From Algoriphagus locisalis (GTDB taxonomy: Bacteria; Bacteroidota; Bacteroidia; Cytophagales; Cyclobacteriaceae), in assembly GCF_900116615.1 (NCBI RefSeq), contig NZ_FPBF01000007.1, positions 277,572-341,571 on the forward strand: DNA of 64,000 nt, written 5' to 3'. The notes under the pieces are model-generated. The model saw only the letters and a program-made list of their open reading frames with translations, made no database searches and had not been told where the DNA came from. Each line of letters starts with the position of its first letter. Within the stretch, counting starts at the first letter, position 1. This document shows, piece by piece, positions 35,299-42,706 of the stretch. A program made the translations under genes and the position numbers.

Positions 35299-35715
35299 TA
35301 GCTAGAATTTACTTTATTGATGTGTTTCAATTTTAAAAAAGGAGCGTGGGTTTTTGGATTACCCTTCAGCTTACTTCTTCTAATGATAAATTAACAAAAT
35401 AATTTCTTGCCAAACCTGCTGATTTACCTATTCAGACTGAATCCAAGGAGGGATAAGGAAGCGTTGAATCATTTAATTTAATCATAAAAATGCCCAAACG
35501 AGCCAATTTCAAGCTTTTTACACTATCAATCGCACATTCATAGATTTAAAAAAAGACCCAAAACTTCTTCAATTTTTTTATAAATGGAGATTTAGCCTTT
35601 TGAAAAATATAATTACAAAATCGAGAGGCCAAAATCTTCTTTTATTTAAAAGGCAGTCGATTTGTTTGTCTTTTTTACAATGTTTGTTTTCGGATAACCC
35701 ATAATACCGATTTCA
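35299..35715. promoter_or_regulatory. Divergent promoter region between the GMC pair and the AraC gene
   Basis: 417 bp of A/T-rich DNA without a reading frame. It must hold the promoters for the GMC operon (leftward) and the AraC gene (rightward). I could not pick a -7/-33 pair with confidence or a clear palindromic operator. Confidence 0.5.
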
Positions 35716-36522
35716 ATGTCGATAGGAGTAAAATCAAAACTGGAAAGTGAGATACTGCTGAAGGTTTCGCGGATGAAACCCGTCATCAAACCGACTGTTC
35801 CGCATCGTCATGCCGGTTACCATGAATTGATTTTTCTTTCCAAAGGAGCTGGCTCGCATACCATCGGGGATGAGAAGTTTGATGTGATTCCAAATACTGG
35901 GTATTACCTCGGGCTCAGTGAAGTGCATTGCTGGGATTTCAGCAAGATTCCTGATGGCTATGTGGTTCTCTTCAAAGAAGAAGTTTTGTCCCAATACCCA
36001 AATGCTTTCAACAGCCTTTTTCAACTCTCTAAAACCTTTGAAACCGGAAACTCAGAAGATCAGATTTTCCCGCTTCTGGAGACCTTCTATAAAGAATATA
36101 AAAATGGAAGTTCTCTGGAAGTACTTTCTGCACATCTCAATCTGCTTATCCTAACTACACTAAACCTTCCTTCCTCCTCACCAAAGCTGGATTCCACGGC
36201 CATCAATCAACTGGCGCTTTTCAAAAGGTTGATAAATGAGCATTTTGCGCAGCTGAAAAATGTACAGGATTATGCGAACTTGATGAAAATTCCGGTGAGA
36301 AGGCTGAATGCGATTTGCAAAACTTCACTTAACACCAACGCGAGGGAAGTAATCAAAGAACGGGTATTGATAGAGGCAAAAAACCTGCTTACTCACACCA
36401 GCAATCAGGTAACTGAGATAGCCTACGCCCTGAATTTCACTGATTCCTCCAATTTTGTGAAGTTTTTTAAGCAGCAGACTAACCTGACTCCTTTGGAGTA
36501 TAGATCCAAAATAAAAGTCTGA
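35716..36522 (+). CDS. AraC-family transcriptional regulator
   Basis: 268 residues. The N-terminal cupin sensor (~20-110) has HRHAGYHELIFLSKGAGSHTI and LGLSEVHCWDF. The C-terminal AraC DNA-binding domain (~170-268) shows two HTH units: VQDYANLMKIPVRRLNAICK and VTEIAYALNFTDSSNFVKFF, with the family ending FKQQTNLTPLEYRSK. It stands divergent from the GMC pair and 78 bp upstream of the TonB-type receptor gene on the same strand, so it may control either. The ligand is unknown. Cupin-sensing AraC proteins in Bacteroidota usually respond to sugars or small organic molecules. Confidence 0.9.
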   Translation: MSIGVKSKLESEILLKVSRMKPVIKPTVPHRHAGYHELIFLSKGAGSHTIGDEKFDVIPNTGYYLGLSEVHCWDFSKIPDGYVVLFKEEVLSQYPNAFNSLFQLSKTFETGNSEDQIFPLLETFYKEYKNGSSLEVLSAHLNLLILTTLNLPSSSPKLDSTAINQLALFKRLINEHFAQLKNVQDYANLMKIPVRRLNAICKTSLNTNAREVIKERVLIEAKNLLTHTSNQVTEIAYALNFTDSSNFVKFFKQQTNLTPLEYRSKIKV

Positions 36523-36600
36523 TAATACCATTATCGGTATTTTTCTACCGTAAAATAGTACATAAGCACTAGTTATTTGTGGTTGATTAACAAACCTCAA

Positions 36601-39063
36601 ATGAATAGAATACTTCTGCTCTTTTTTACCACAATTTTTTATGCACCAGCTTTTTCTCAAACTGGAGTAAAAGGAAAACTGATCGATCAATCCGAAAACA
36701 GTCCGTTGGAATATGCCAGTGTAGCCATATACCAAACTAAGGACAGCCTCTTGGTAACTGGGGCTGTAACAGATCAGGACGGAACATTCTCTTTAGAAAA
36801 CTTAAAATCAGGCGATTACTATCTGTTAGCTCAATTCATGGGTTATGAACCCAAAGTTGTTTCAGGCATAACTATTTCCAAAAATCAACTGTTGGACTTA
36901 GGTACTATTATGCTTAGCCCAGATCAGCAGCTACTGTCTGAAGTAGAAGTTTCCGGCAAGAAATTCACTACTATGAATCAGGTAGATCGCCAGGTTTATA
37001 ACTCTGACAACTTCCTCACAAGTCAGGGAGGTACGGCAACGGATGTATTGAGAAATCTCCCTGCGGTAAGTATCAATGCGCAGGGTGAAATCTCGGTCAG
37101 AGGAACCACCGGCTTTGTGGTCATGGTAAACGGTAAACCTACCCAATCCAGCCCAGAAGCTTTGCTCTCGCAATTGCCAGCAAATGCAGTAGAAAAGATA
37201 GAGTTGGTGACTTCTCCATCTGCCAAGTATGACCCCGAAGGCAAAGCAGGCATTATCAATATCATCACAAAAAAGGGAGTGACAGACGGTACGTTTGTGC
37301 AGGTAAATGCAAAAATCGGTGCTCCAAGCATAGAACCTTACGACAATCAAGACAATCCACAGCGCTATGGGGCAGACTTTACCATCAATCATAAAAAGGG
37401 AAAATGGGACCTTTCTCTAGGTGGAAACTTTCTGAGAAATGACATCAATGGAAGACGGGAAGGAAATGTCTATACGATAAGCGGTGACACGACAACTTAC
37501 TTCCCTTCGGACGGAGAAAGAAGTACAGATGCCAAAACCTATTCTGGAAGGTTTACGCTAGGTTTTAATCCAAATGAATCGAATGATTTCAGTCTGGGAT
37601 TCTATGCAGGAAAGAAAACAGCTGACCGAACTGCTGATATCCATTATTATGACAATCATGCAGAAGTAGATGGCGAACGCATTTACACGATGCAGTATTA
37701 CAATGAAAACCTCAGAATTCGCCGAGGCGATTTTGTTTTGGGCAGTTTGGATTACAAGCATACCTTCCAAAATGAATCCCAAATCTCTGGCTCATTTCTA
37801 TACGAGTACACTATGCTTGGTGGACCTACCACAAACCGAAACCTAGGCTATCCGGATACCAGCATAATCTATCAGGACGAATACAATACAAATGACAATC
37901 CACTACACGGCACACGAGCTCAATTAGATTACAAAACAGCACCGAAACCATTTGGAACTCTAGAATTCGGCTACCAATACAGACTGCTCAACCATACAGG
38001 GGATTTTGTTTACGAACGAAAAAACAATGAAACTGGAGCGTTTGAACTGGTGCCTGAGTTTTCGAGCAGGGTGGATTTGAATAGAGTTTTGCATTCAGGA
38101 TACGGTCAATTGACCGGTGCAAAAGGCAAATGGAATTACTCCGCTGGCGCAAGGGTTGAAATCATGGACAGAACACTTGACTTGACCGATAAGGCTGGGA
38201 CAGTGGATACGACTTACTTATATGACTTTGTAAAGCTTTACCCGTCGGCAAGTTTACAATACTCCCTAAACGAGGACCTCCAACTCAAAACCTCTTATTC
38301 CAGACGTGTAGAGCGAACTACTACGTTCAAAATGAATCCATTCCCGGAAAGAGAACATTCCGAAACTCTGGAGCAAGGCGACCCTACCCTACTTCCTGAA
38401 TTTGTGGACTTGGTGGAAGTTAGTGTGGTGAAGGATTTTGGAGAAAATTCATTCACTGCTACGACCTACTTCAGGAATGTACAGAATCTAGTCAATCGCG
38501 TGAATACTGTCTATAATGACACAATTTTGAATAGAATTTATTCAAATGTAGGAACGGGAAAATCTTTAGGTTTGGAAGTTGGGCTGGAACTAAACCCTAC
38601 CGATTGGTGGCAGATTTTTGCTGGTACCAACGTGTATCATTATTCCATAGAAGGAGAATTTGACAATCGTCCGATAGACTCCGAGAGTTGGATTTATTCT
38701 ATCAATGCAAATACAAGTTTCAACTTTGGCAAGAACTGGGAAGCCCAACTGACGGTAAACTACCTGTCACCAACTAACACTGCGCAAGGTGAAGATTCAC
38801 GATTTCTTTCCCCCAATCTGAATATCAAAAAAACCTTCTTAGATGGCAGGCTGAGTGCTACCATGCAATGGCAGAACATAGACATGGGACTGCTCTCCAC
38901 TAATGAGCAAAGAATCACTACTTGGAGAGAAGGTGAGTTTTACACCACCACGAATTATGTCTATGAAGTAGATATCATTCAGTTCAACCTTAGCTACACT
39001 TTCAATAAACTGAAAAACAACTCTAAGTTTATTAAGAGTGAGTTTGGTGAGAAGGAGTTCTAA
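36601..39063 (+). CDS. TonB-dependent receptor-like outer membrane protein with carboxypeptidase-regulatory domain
   Basis: 820 residues from the ATG at 36601. The frame opens eight codons earlier, but this start gives a clean signal peptide (MNRILLLFFTTIFYAPAFSQ). A carboxypeptidase-regulatory-like domain (~22-105) is followed by a plug (TSQGGTATDVLRNLPAVSINAQGEISVRG, VEKIELVTSPSAKYDPEGKAGIINIITKK). A barrel of the OMP_b-brl/TonB C-terminal kind completes it. This group differs from SusC: it has no SusD partner and usually moves peptides, siderophores or unknown small ligands. It sits after the AraC gene and before a small lipoprotein. No plug TonB box was identified with certainty. Confidence 0.85.
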   Translation: MNRILLLFFTTIFYAPAFSQTGVKGKLIDQSENSPLEYASVAIYQTKDSLLVTGAVTDQDGTFSLENLKSGDYYLLAQFMGYEPKVVSGITISKNQLLDLGTIMLSPDQQLLSEVEVSGKKFTTMNQVDRQVYNSDNFLTSQGGTATDVLRNLPAVSINAQGEISVRGTTGFVVMVNGKPTQSSPEALLSQLPANAVEKIELVTSPSAKYDPEGKAGIINIITKKGVTDGTFVQVNAKIGAPSIEPYDNQDNPQRYGADFTINHKKGKWDLSLGGNFLRNDINGRREGNVYTISGDTTTYFPSDGERSTDAKTYSGRFTLGFNPNESNDFSLGFYAGKKTADRTADIHYYDNHAEVDGERIYTMQYYNENLRIRRGDFVLGSLDYKHTFQNESQISGSFLYEYTMLGGPTTNRNLGYPDTSIIYQDEYNTNDNPLHGTRAQLDYKTAPKPFGTLEFGYQYRLLNHTGDFVYERKNNETGAFELVPEFSSRVDLNRVLHSGYGQLTGAKGKWNYSAGARVEIMDRTLDLTDKAGTVDTTYLYDFVKLYPSASLQYSLNEDLQLKTSYSRRVERTTTFKMNPFPEREHSETLEQGDPTLLPEFVDLVEVSVVKDFGENSFTATTYFRNVQNLVNRVNTVYNDTILNRIYSNVGTGKSLGLEVGLELNPTDWWQIFAGTNVYHYSIEGEFDNRPIDSESWIYSINANTSFNFGKNWEAQLTVNYLSPTNTAQGEDSRFLSPNLNIKKTFLDGRLSATMQWQNIDMGLLSTNEQRITTWREGEFYTTTNYVYEVDIIQFNLSYTFNKLKNNSKFIKSEFGEKEF

Positions 39064-39132
39064 GGAAATCATTTCATAACAGTAGCGGTTCCTTTAAAAT
39101 AATCGTCTTGTAGGTATCCAATATTTTAAATC

Positions 39133-39513
39133 ATGAAAAGCCTGTTTATTCTCTTTATAGCATTACTCTTTTTCACTTCCTGTGCCGATGATCCTGAACC
39201 TGATGGGGTTCTTATTCGGGTTGAAAACAATTCTGAGGTAGATTTCAAAGACGTAATAGTGAACTCTGGATCTGGGGATGTAGCTTTTGGTACTATTAGA
39301 GATGGAAAAAAATCAAATTACATGGCATTTGAATCAGCCTATCGCTATGGTTTTGTTAGTCTATTAGCCGACGAAAAGGAATTACGGATTCAACCCCGCG
39401 ATTATGTAGGAGAAACTCCCCTTGAAATAGGGTTTTACACATACAAACTTGGAGTGATCACTTCTAATACAGGGAGTCCAAATTTAACTTTGGAGCTAGT
39501 CATCGATAATTGA
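39133..39513 (+). CDS. Small lipoprotein of unknown function
   Basis: 126 residues. Clear lipoprotein signal (MKSLFILFIALLFFTSC, lipobox FTSC). The mature part is a compact beta-rich domain (VLIRVENNSEVDFKDVIVNSG .. YGFVSLLADEKELRIQ). It starts 70 bp after the receptor gene on the same strand and may be co-transcribed. No family recognised. Confidence 0.75.
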   Translation: MKSLFILFIALLFFTSCADDPEPDGVLIRVENNSEVDFKDVIVNSGSGDVAFGTIRDGKKSNYMAFESAYRYGFVSLLADEKELRIQPRDYVGETPLEIGFYTYKLGVITSNTGSPNLTLELVIDN

Positions 39514-39657
39514 GCTTGCTCGTTAAAGATAAAGTAAAATTCAGAATGACTTTTTAAAGTCAATTCGGCCATAACCGCTATCTCACTCATTTTCAATAGG
39601 CTTCAAAAATCGGATAAAATTTTCTTGATTTTTTTCATTATCAATTTGGAAAAAGTG

Positions 39658-39686
39658 TTTGTCGGAAATAAATTTTGCTACATTTG
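39658..39686 (+). promoter_or_regulatory. Consensus Bacteroidota promoter of the tRNA gene
   Basis: TTTG (39658-39661), 17-bp spacer, TACATTTG (39679-39686), an exact match to TAnnTTTG. Transcription would start about 30-35 bp before the tRNA. A short CGAGA/TCTCG hairpin (39695-39709) lies in the leader. Confidence 0.8.
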
Positions 39687-39726
39687 CATCCGATTCGAGA
39701 GCAAGTCTCGGATTAAAATAAAGTTC

Positions 39727-39800
39727 GGGGTGTAGCGTAGCCCGGTATCGCGCCACATTTGGGATGTGGAGGTCGTAGGTTCGAATCCTGCCACCCCGAC
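39727..39800 (+). tRNA. tRNA-Pro (anticodon UGG)
   Basis: The 74-nt cloverleaf folds fully: acceptor stem CGGGGTG/CACCCCG, anticodon stem CCACA/TGTGG with loop TTTGGGA (anticodon TGG at 39761-39763), and T arm GTAGG-TTCGAAT-CCTGC. CCA is not encoded. Its 3' end is a plausible attachment site for the integrase gene 290 bp downstream. Confidence 0.97.
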
Positions 39801-39823
39801 GAAACCTGTTTCAAGGGAAATCA

Positions 39824-39863
39824 AAAGCCTGTAAATCTACTGATTTACAGGCTTTTCTGTTTT
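39824..39863 (+). terminator. Strong rho-independent terminator after tRNA-Pro
   Basis: AAAAGCCTGTAAATC pairs perfectly with GATTTACAGGCTTTT around a ~4-nt loop (15-bp stem), then CTGTTTTTTA. It separates the tRNA transcript from the integrase. Confidence 0.85.
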
Positions 39864-39900
39864 TTATCCTTTAGTTCATATCAACAAATATCAAAAAAAA

Positions 39901-40048
39901 TGTGTCTTATTCGGTGACATATTTTAATCCTTAAATTTAAGACCCAGAAAGTGGTTTATCTATCTGGTAATCAAAATTTTGTTTTAAAGTAATTAAACCT
40001 TATTTGATTCATTTTAGCCCTATTTGTTGTGTCTTATTCGGTGACATA
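39901..40048. repeat. Pair of 21-bp direct repeats upstream of the integrase
   Basis: TGTGTCTTATTCGGTGACAT followed by A occurs at 39901-39921 and again at 40028-40048, 127 bp apart, both followed by TTTTAA-like A/T. The second ends 41 bp before the integrase ATG. Each has TGTC/GACA ends. Likely integrase arm-type or regulatory binding sites; the distance to the tRNA 3' end fits an att region. Confidence 0.75.
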
Positions 40049-40089
40049 ATTTAAAGTGATGTAAAAACCTTTAAAACAATTCAATTGTC

Positions 40090-41319
40090 ATGAAAACAAC
40101 TAACACATTTGGAATTAGGTTTTTTATCAAAAACAACCTAATCAAAGACGGAGAGGCTCCTATCTATTCAAGGATAACCGTTGACGGAACCCGGGTGGAC
40201 ATCTCTTTAAAGAGAAAAATAAATGTCCACGATTGGAACCCTGTGCTGGGATCGGCCAAAGGATCCAAAGAATCCTCTAAATCCTTGAACCACTATTTGA
40301 AGGAATTAGAGTCCCGAATCATCCAGATTTACCAGGAATTCCAGATCAAAAAAAACCCCATAAGTGCAGATGCCATTAAGCATGAACTATTGGGAACAGA
40401 GACAAAGGAGCATACAATTTCCATGCTCTTTGAATACCACAATGAAAAGTACAGAAACGTGTTAGCTTGGGGAACCCTCAAAAATTATTTCACCACTCAA
40501 AAGTATGTGATGGCCTTTGCCAAATCCCAGTACGGCAAGGACGACTTTTTCCTTCAGGATATCAATTACCGGTTCTTGAATGAATTTGAGCTCTACCTGA
40601 TAAACTACGAGCCTCAGGACCACCACAAGCGTTTGTCAAACAATGGGATCATGAAGCACCTTGAGCGGTTTAGGAAAGTCATCAATTTAGCACTGCGGAT
40701 GGAATGGATGGTAAAGGATCCTTTTGCAAAATTCAGCCTCCGCTATCAGAAAGTAGAAAGAGAATATCTTACGCCAGCAGAACTAAAGCAGATCGAAAAA
40801 AAGAAATTTGATATACCCCGCCTGAGTTATATTAGGGATCTGTTCGTATTCGCCTGCTACACCGGATTGAGTTACATCGATACGGTTAACCTGAAAAACC
40901 ATGATGTAATCATAGGTATAGACGAAGAGTACTGGATATCCATCAGCAGACAAAAAACTCAACAGAAATCCAATGTCCCCTTATTGCCGCAGGCACTTGA
41001 TATAATCAGAAAGTATATGGATCCCGATAGAGCCTACGCCAAAGGCAAAATTTTTCCGTTGATTTCAAACCAAAAATTAAATGCATACCTGAAGGAAATC
41101 TCCATCATTTGTAATATCAAAAAGAACATGACCTTCCATTTGGCCAGGCACACCTTTGCCACGACGGTCACGCTTTTAAACGGAGTTCCAATTGAAACTG
41201 TCAGTAAAATGCTTGGACACGCAAGTCTCAAAACCACACAGGTTTATGCTAAAGTGGTTGAGCAGAAAGTAAGCAACGATATGAAGGAATTAAGAAGGAA
41301 GCTGGGTAATTCAAAATAA
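40090..41319 (+). CDS. Tyrosine recombinase/integrase, Bacteroides type
   Basis: 409 residues. N-terminal Arm-DNA-binding domain (~5-90, FGIRFFIKNNLIKDGEAPIYSR), SAM-like core-binding domain (~108-215), and catalytic domain (~225-400). Catalytic residues seen: Lys in SRQKTQQKSN (~289), HLARH (His350, Arg353), LGH (His377) and the nucleophile in TTQVYAKV (Tyr386). The usual first arginine of TGLR is Ser261 (CYTGLSYIDT), as known for the CTnDOT-type Bacteroides integrases. The active site is therefore otherwise intact and the protein probably functional. It integrates and excises the element at the tRNA-Pro gene. Preceded by paired 21-bp repeats. Confidence 0.95.
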   Translation: MKTTNTFGIRFFIKNNLIKDGEAPIYSRITVDGTRVDISLKRKINVHDWNPVLGSAKGSKESSKSLNHYLKELESRIIQIYQEFQIKKNPISADAIKHELLGTETKEHTISMLFEYHNEKYRNVLAWGTLKNYFTTQKYVMAFAKSQYGKDDFFLQDINYRFLNEFELYLINYEPQDHHKRLSNNGIMKHLERFRKVINLALRMEWMVKDPFAKFSLRYQKVEREYLTPAELKQIEKKKFDIPRLSYIRDLFVFACYTGLSYIDTVNLKNHDVIIGIDEEYWISISRQKTQQKSNVPLLPQALDIIRKYMDPDRAYAKGKIFPLISNQKLNAYLKEISIICNIKKNMTFHLARHTFATTVTLLNGVPIETVSKMLGHASLKTTQVYAKVVEQKVSNDMKELRRKLGNSK

Positions 41320-41324
41320 TCCAT

Positions 41325-41344
41325 TCACCACCTTCGGGTGGTGA
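41325..41344 (+). other. UUCG-loop hairpin just after the integrase stop
   Basis: TCACCACC-TTCG-GGTGGTGA, an 8-bp stem capped by the very stable UUCG tetraloop, begins 5 bp after the stop codon. There is no U-tract, so it may protect the mRNA 3' end or weakly insulate the next gene. Confidence 0.6.
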
Positions 41345-41404
41345 TGTGACATTCTGTTGGATATTAGCCTGATTTTGTGACCCATTAATCAAAATCTAAT
41401 CTAA

Positions 41405-41698
41405 ATGGCAGCAGAAATCATCACATTACATGACTTGGAGAGGTTTGGGACAGAACTGAAGGAAGAGATAAGAAAAATGCTTTCCAGCCTGAATGGGCAA
41501 CCGACCAAAAAATGGCTTAAGTCCCATGAAGTAAGAAAGTTGTTGGATATTTCTCCGGGAACCCTTCAGCATTTGCGTGTCAATGGCACGATACCGTTTA
41601 CTAAGATTGGAGGAGTGATCTACTACGATCATGAGGATATAGTCCGGCTCTTTGAAAAAAATAAGCGAGTCAACAAATTTCCAGATGATGGAATATAG
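41405..41698 (+). CDS. Excisionase-like helix-turn-helix protein
   Basis: 97 residues. A helical N terminus (HDLERFGTELKEEIRKML) precedes a MerR-like winged HTH (HTH_17 type): WLKSHEVRKLLDISPGTLQHLRVNGTIPF, then TKIGGVIYYDHEDIVRLFE. Such small proteins next to integrases in Bacteroidota elements act as recombination directionality factors or regulators. It lies 86 bp after the integrase and overlaps the next gene by 14 bp. Confidence 0.88.
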   Translation: MAAEIITLHDLERFGTELKEEIRKMLSSLNGQPTKKWLKSHEVRKLLDISPGTLQHLRVNGTIPFTKIGGVIYYDHEDIVRLFEKNKRVNKFPDDGI

Positions 41699-41954
41699 GA
41701 GAACTGATCTAAACAAAAAGACAAACTTGGGATATGGGACAGAAGTCCCTCCTCTGCTTGACCATGTAAAAATTGTTTTTGACCAACAGGAGCTTGGGGA
41801 AAAAGAGGCTGTCGAGTTCTTTGACCATTTTGAAGAAAGTGGATGGAAAACCAAAACCGGGGTTTCCATCAAAAACTGGAAGCAAGTAGCAGATCAATGG
41901 ATTTGGAATCTTAAAAAAACGGGATTTGATAAAGTAGCCCTTCTTAAAGCATAA
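41685..41954 (+). CDS. Small protein with a replication-protein-like C-terminal motif
   Basis: About 89 residues from the ATG at 41685, or 88 from 41688. The longer frame from 41652 is rejected, as the later start gives the usual short overlap with the HTH gene. The segment AVEFFDHFEESGWKTKTGVSIKNWKQVADQW matches the F-x2-(H/Y)-x5-GW..K.....I.(D/N)W motif seen at the C termini of phage and plasmid replication initiators and in small mobile-element proteins. Function here unknown; likely part of the element's maintenance module. Confidence 0.7.
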   Translation: MMEYRRTDLNKKTNLGYGTEVPPLLDHVKIVFDQQELGEKEAVEFFDHFEESGWKTKTGVSIKNWKQVADQWIWNLKKTGFDKVALLKA

Positions 41955-41995
41955 AAAAACTTATCCTGAAAGTTTGGCCTTGTGGGAGTGGGTCA

Positions 41996-42703
41996 TCACC
42001 CTATTAAATTTCCCTCATCGTCCCATTGGGCAACTATACCCCGCTGCTCGGGTTTGAGATAAATCGGGAGGTATTTTTCCTCAAGTTTTAGACCGTATCT
42101 GTCCATGACATCCTGCGGCACCCCGTCCCAGACATTCGGCTGATTACCTACATAGCCGATGTATTTCCAGCCTGCTTCAGTGGAGAAATATCCAGAGCAG
42201 GTCAGATTGCGGAGCATATTGAACCAGCTTACTGCTCCCTGGTATGCTGGCTTTGCCTTTTCCGGCCAAGCCACCTCCTCAACAATTTCGATAACCTGAT
42301 CATTGGAAAGTTCATTGAAGGTTTTGCCGAACTTTTCATTGGCTTCAAAATCCAACCACATTAAACCACCTCTCATAGGAGTCTGATTGCCTGGCTGGTC
42401 CTTCATCATAAATTCCATGAAATCCACCACTCCCACTTCTGAGGCAGCAGGGGAATCCTCATCCTTTGGCAGTATAATATCTACCAGAGTTCCCAGTTTT
42501 TTTCTTTCATCTTCCGTAAAAAAGGTCTCTGAAAGCAATTCTTGGTCGCGTTGTTTCTCTTCCTCGGTTCTATAGCCTTTGGTTCCCCCACTCAAAACGG
42601 CCTGCGGAGGCAATGCCTGCTCTTCAGGAGAGCAGCCAGTCATAAATAAGCCTGTACCAACAGAGCCAGTAAAGAGTAATTTCAGATTTTCCCGTCTGTT
42701 CAT
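41996..42703 (-). CDS. Gluconate 2-dehydrogenase subunit 3-family lipoprotein, copy B
   Basis: 235 residues from the ATG at 42703; a GTG one codon earlier is possible. It has the same make-up as copy A at 32845-33552: MNRRENLKLLF, lipobox FMTGC, FFTEDERKKLGTLVDIILP, WFNMLRNLTCSGYFSTEAGWKY. By eye about 85% of residues agree with copy A. It lies convergent with the mobile-element genes (41 bp from the preceding plus-strand stop) and immediately downstream of the large-subunit gene. It is the likely export partner and small subunit of copy B. Confidence 0.9.
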   Translation of the reverse strand: MNRRENLKLLFTGSVGTGLFMTGCSPEEQALPPQAVLSGGTKGYRTEEEKQRDQELLSETFFTEDERKKLGTLVDIILPKDEDSPAASEVGVVDFMEFMMKDQPGNQTPMRGGLMWLDFEANEKFGKTFNELSNDQVIEIVEEVAWPEKAKPAYQGAVSWFNMLRNLTCSGYFSTEAGWKYIGYVGNQPNVWDGVPQDVMDRYGLKLEEKYLPIYLKPEQRGIVAQWDDEGNLIG

Positions 42704-42706
42704 CAC

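Larger units (their letters stand above)
39780..41954 (+). mobile_element. Left end of an integrative element inserted at tRNA-Pro
   Basis: The module is the tRNA 3' end, a 21-bp repeat pair, a tyrosine integrase, an excisionase-like HTH gene and a small replication-like gene, all on the plus strand. The right end is not defined: I saw no second copy of the tRNA 3' end in the window. The cargo may extend through the second GMC pair and PUL to the radC gene (~56.2 kb), or the element may be a short remnant ending here. Confidence 0.55.

Noticed and set aside
41346..41404. Third copy of the 21-bp integrase repeat suspected after the integrase (GTGAC motifs)
   Set aside because: Only 5-6 bases match; not enough to call a repeat.
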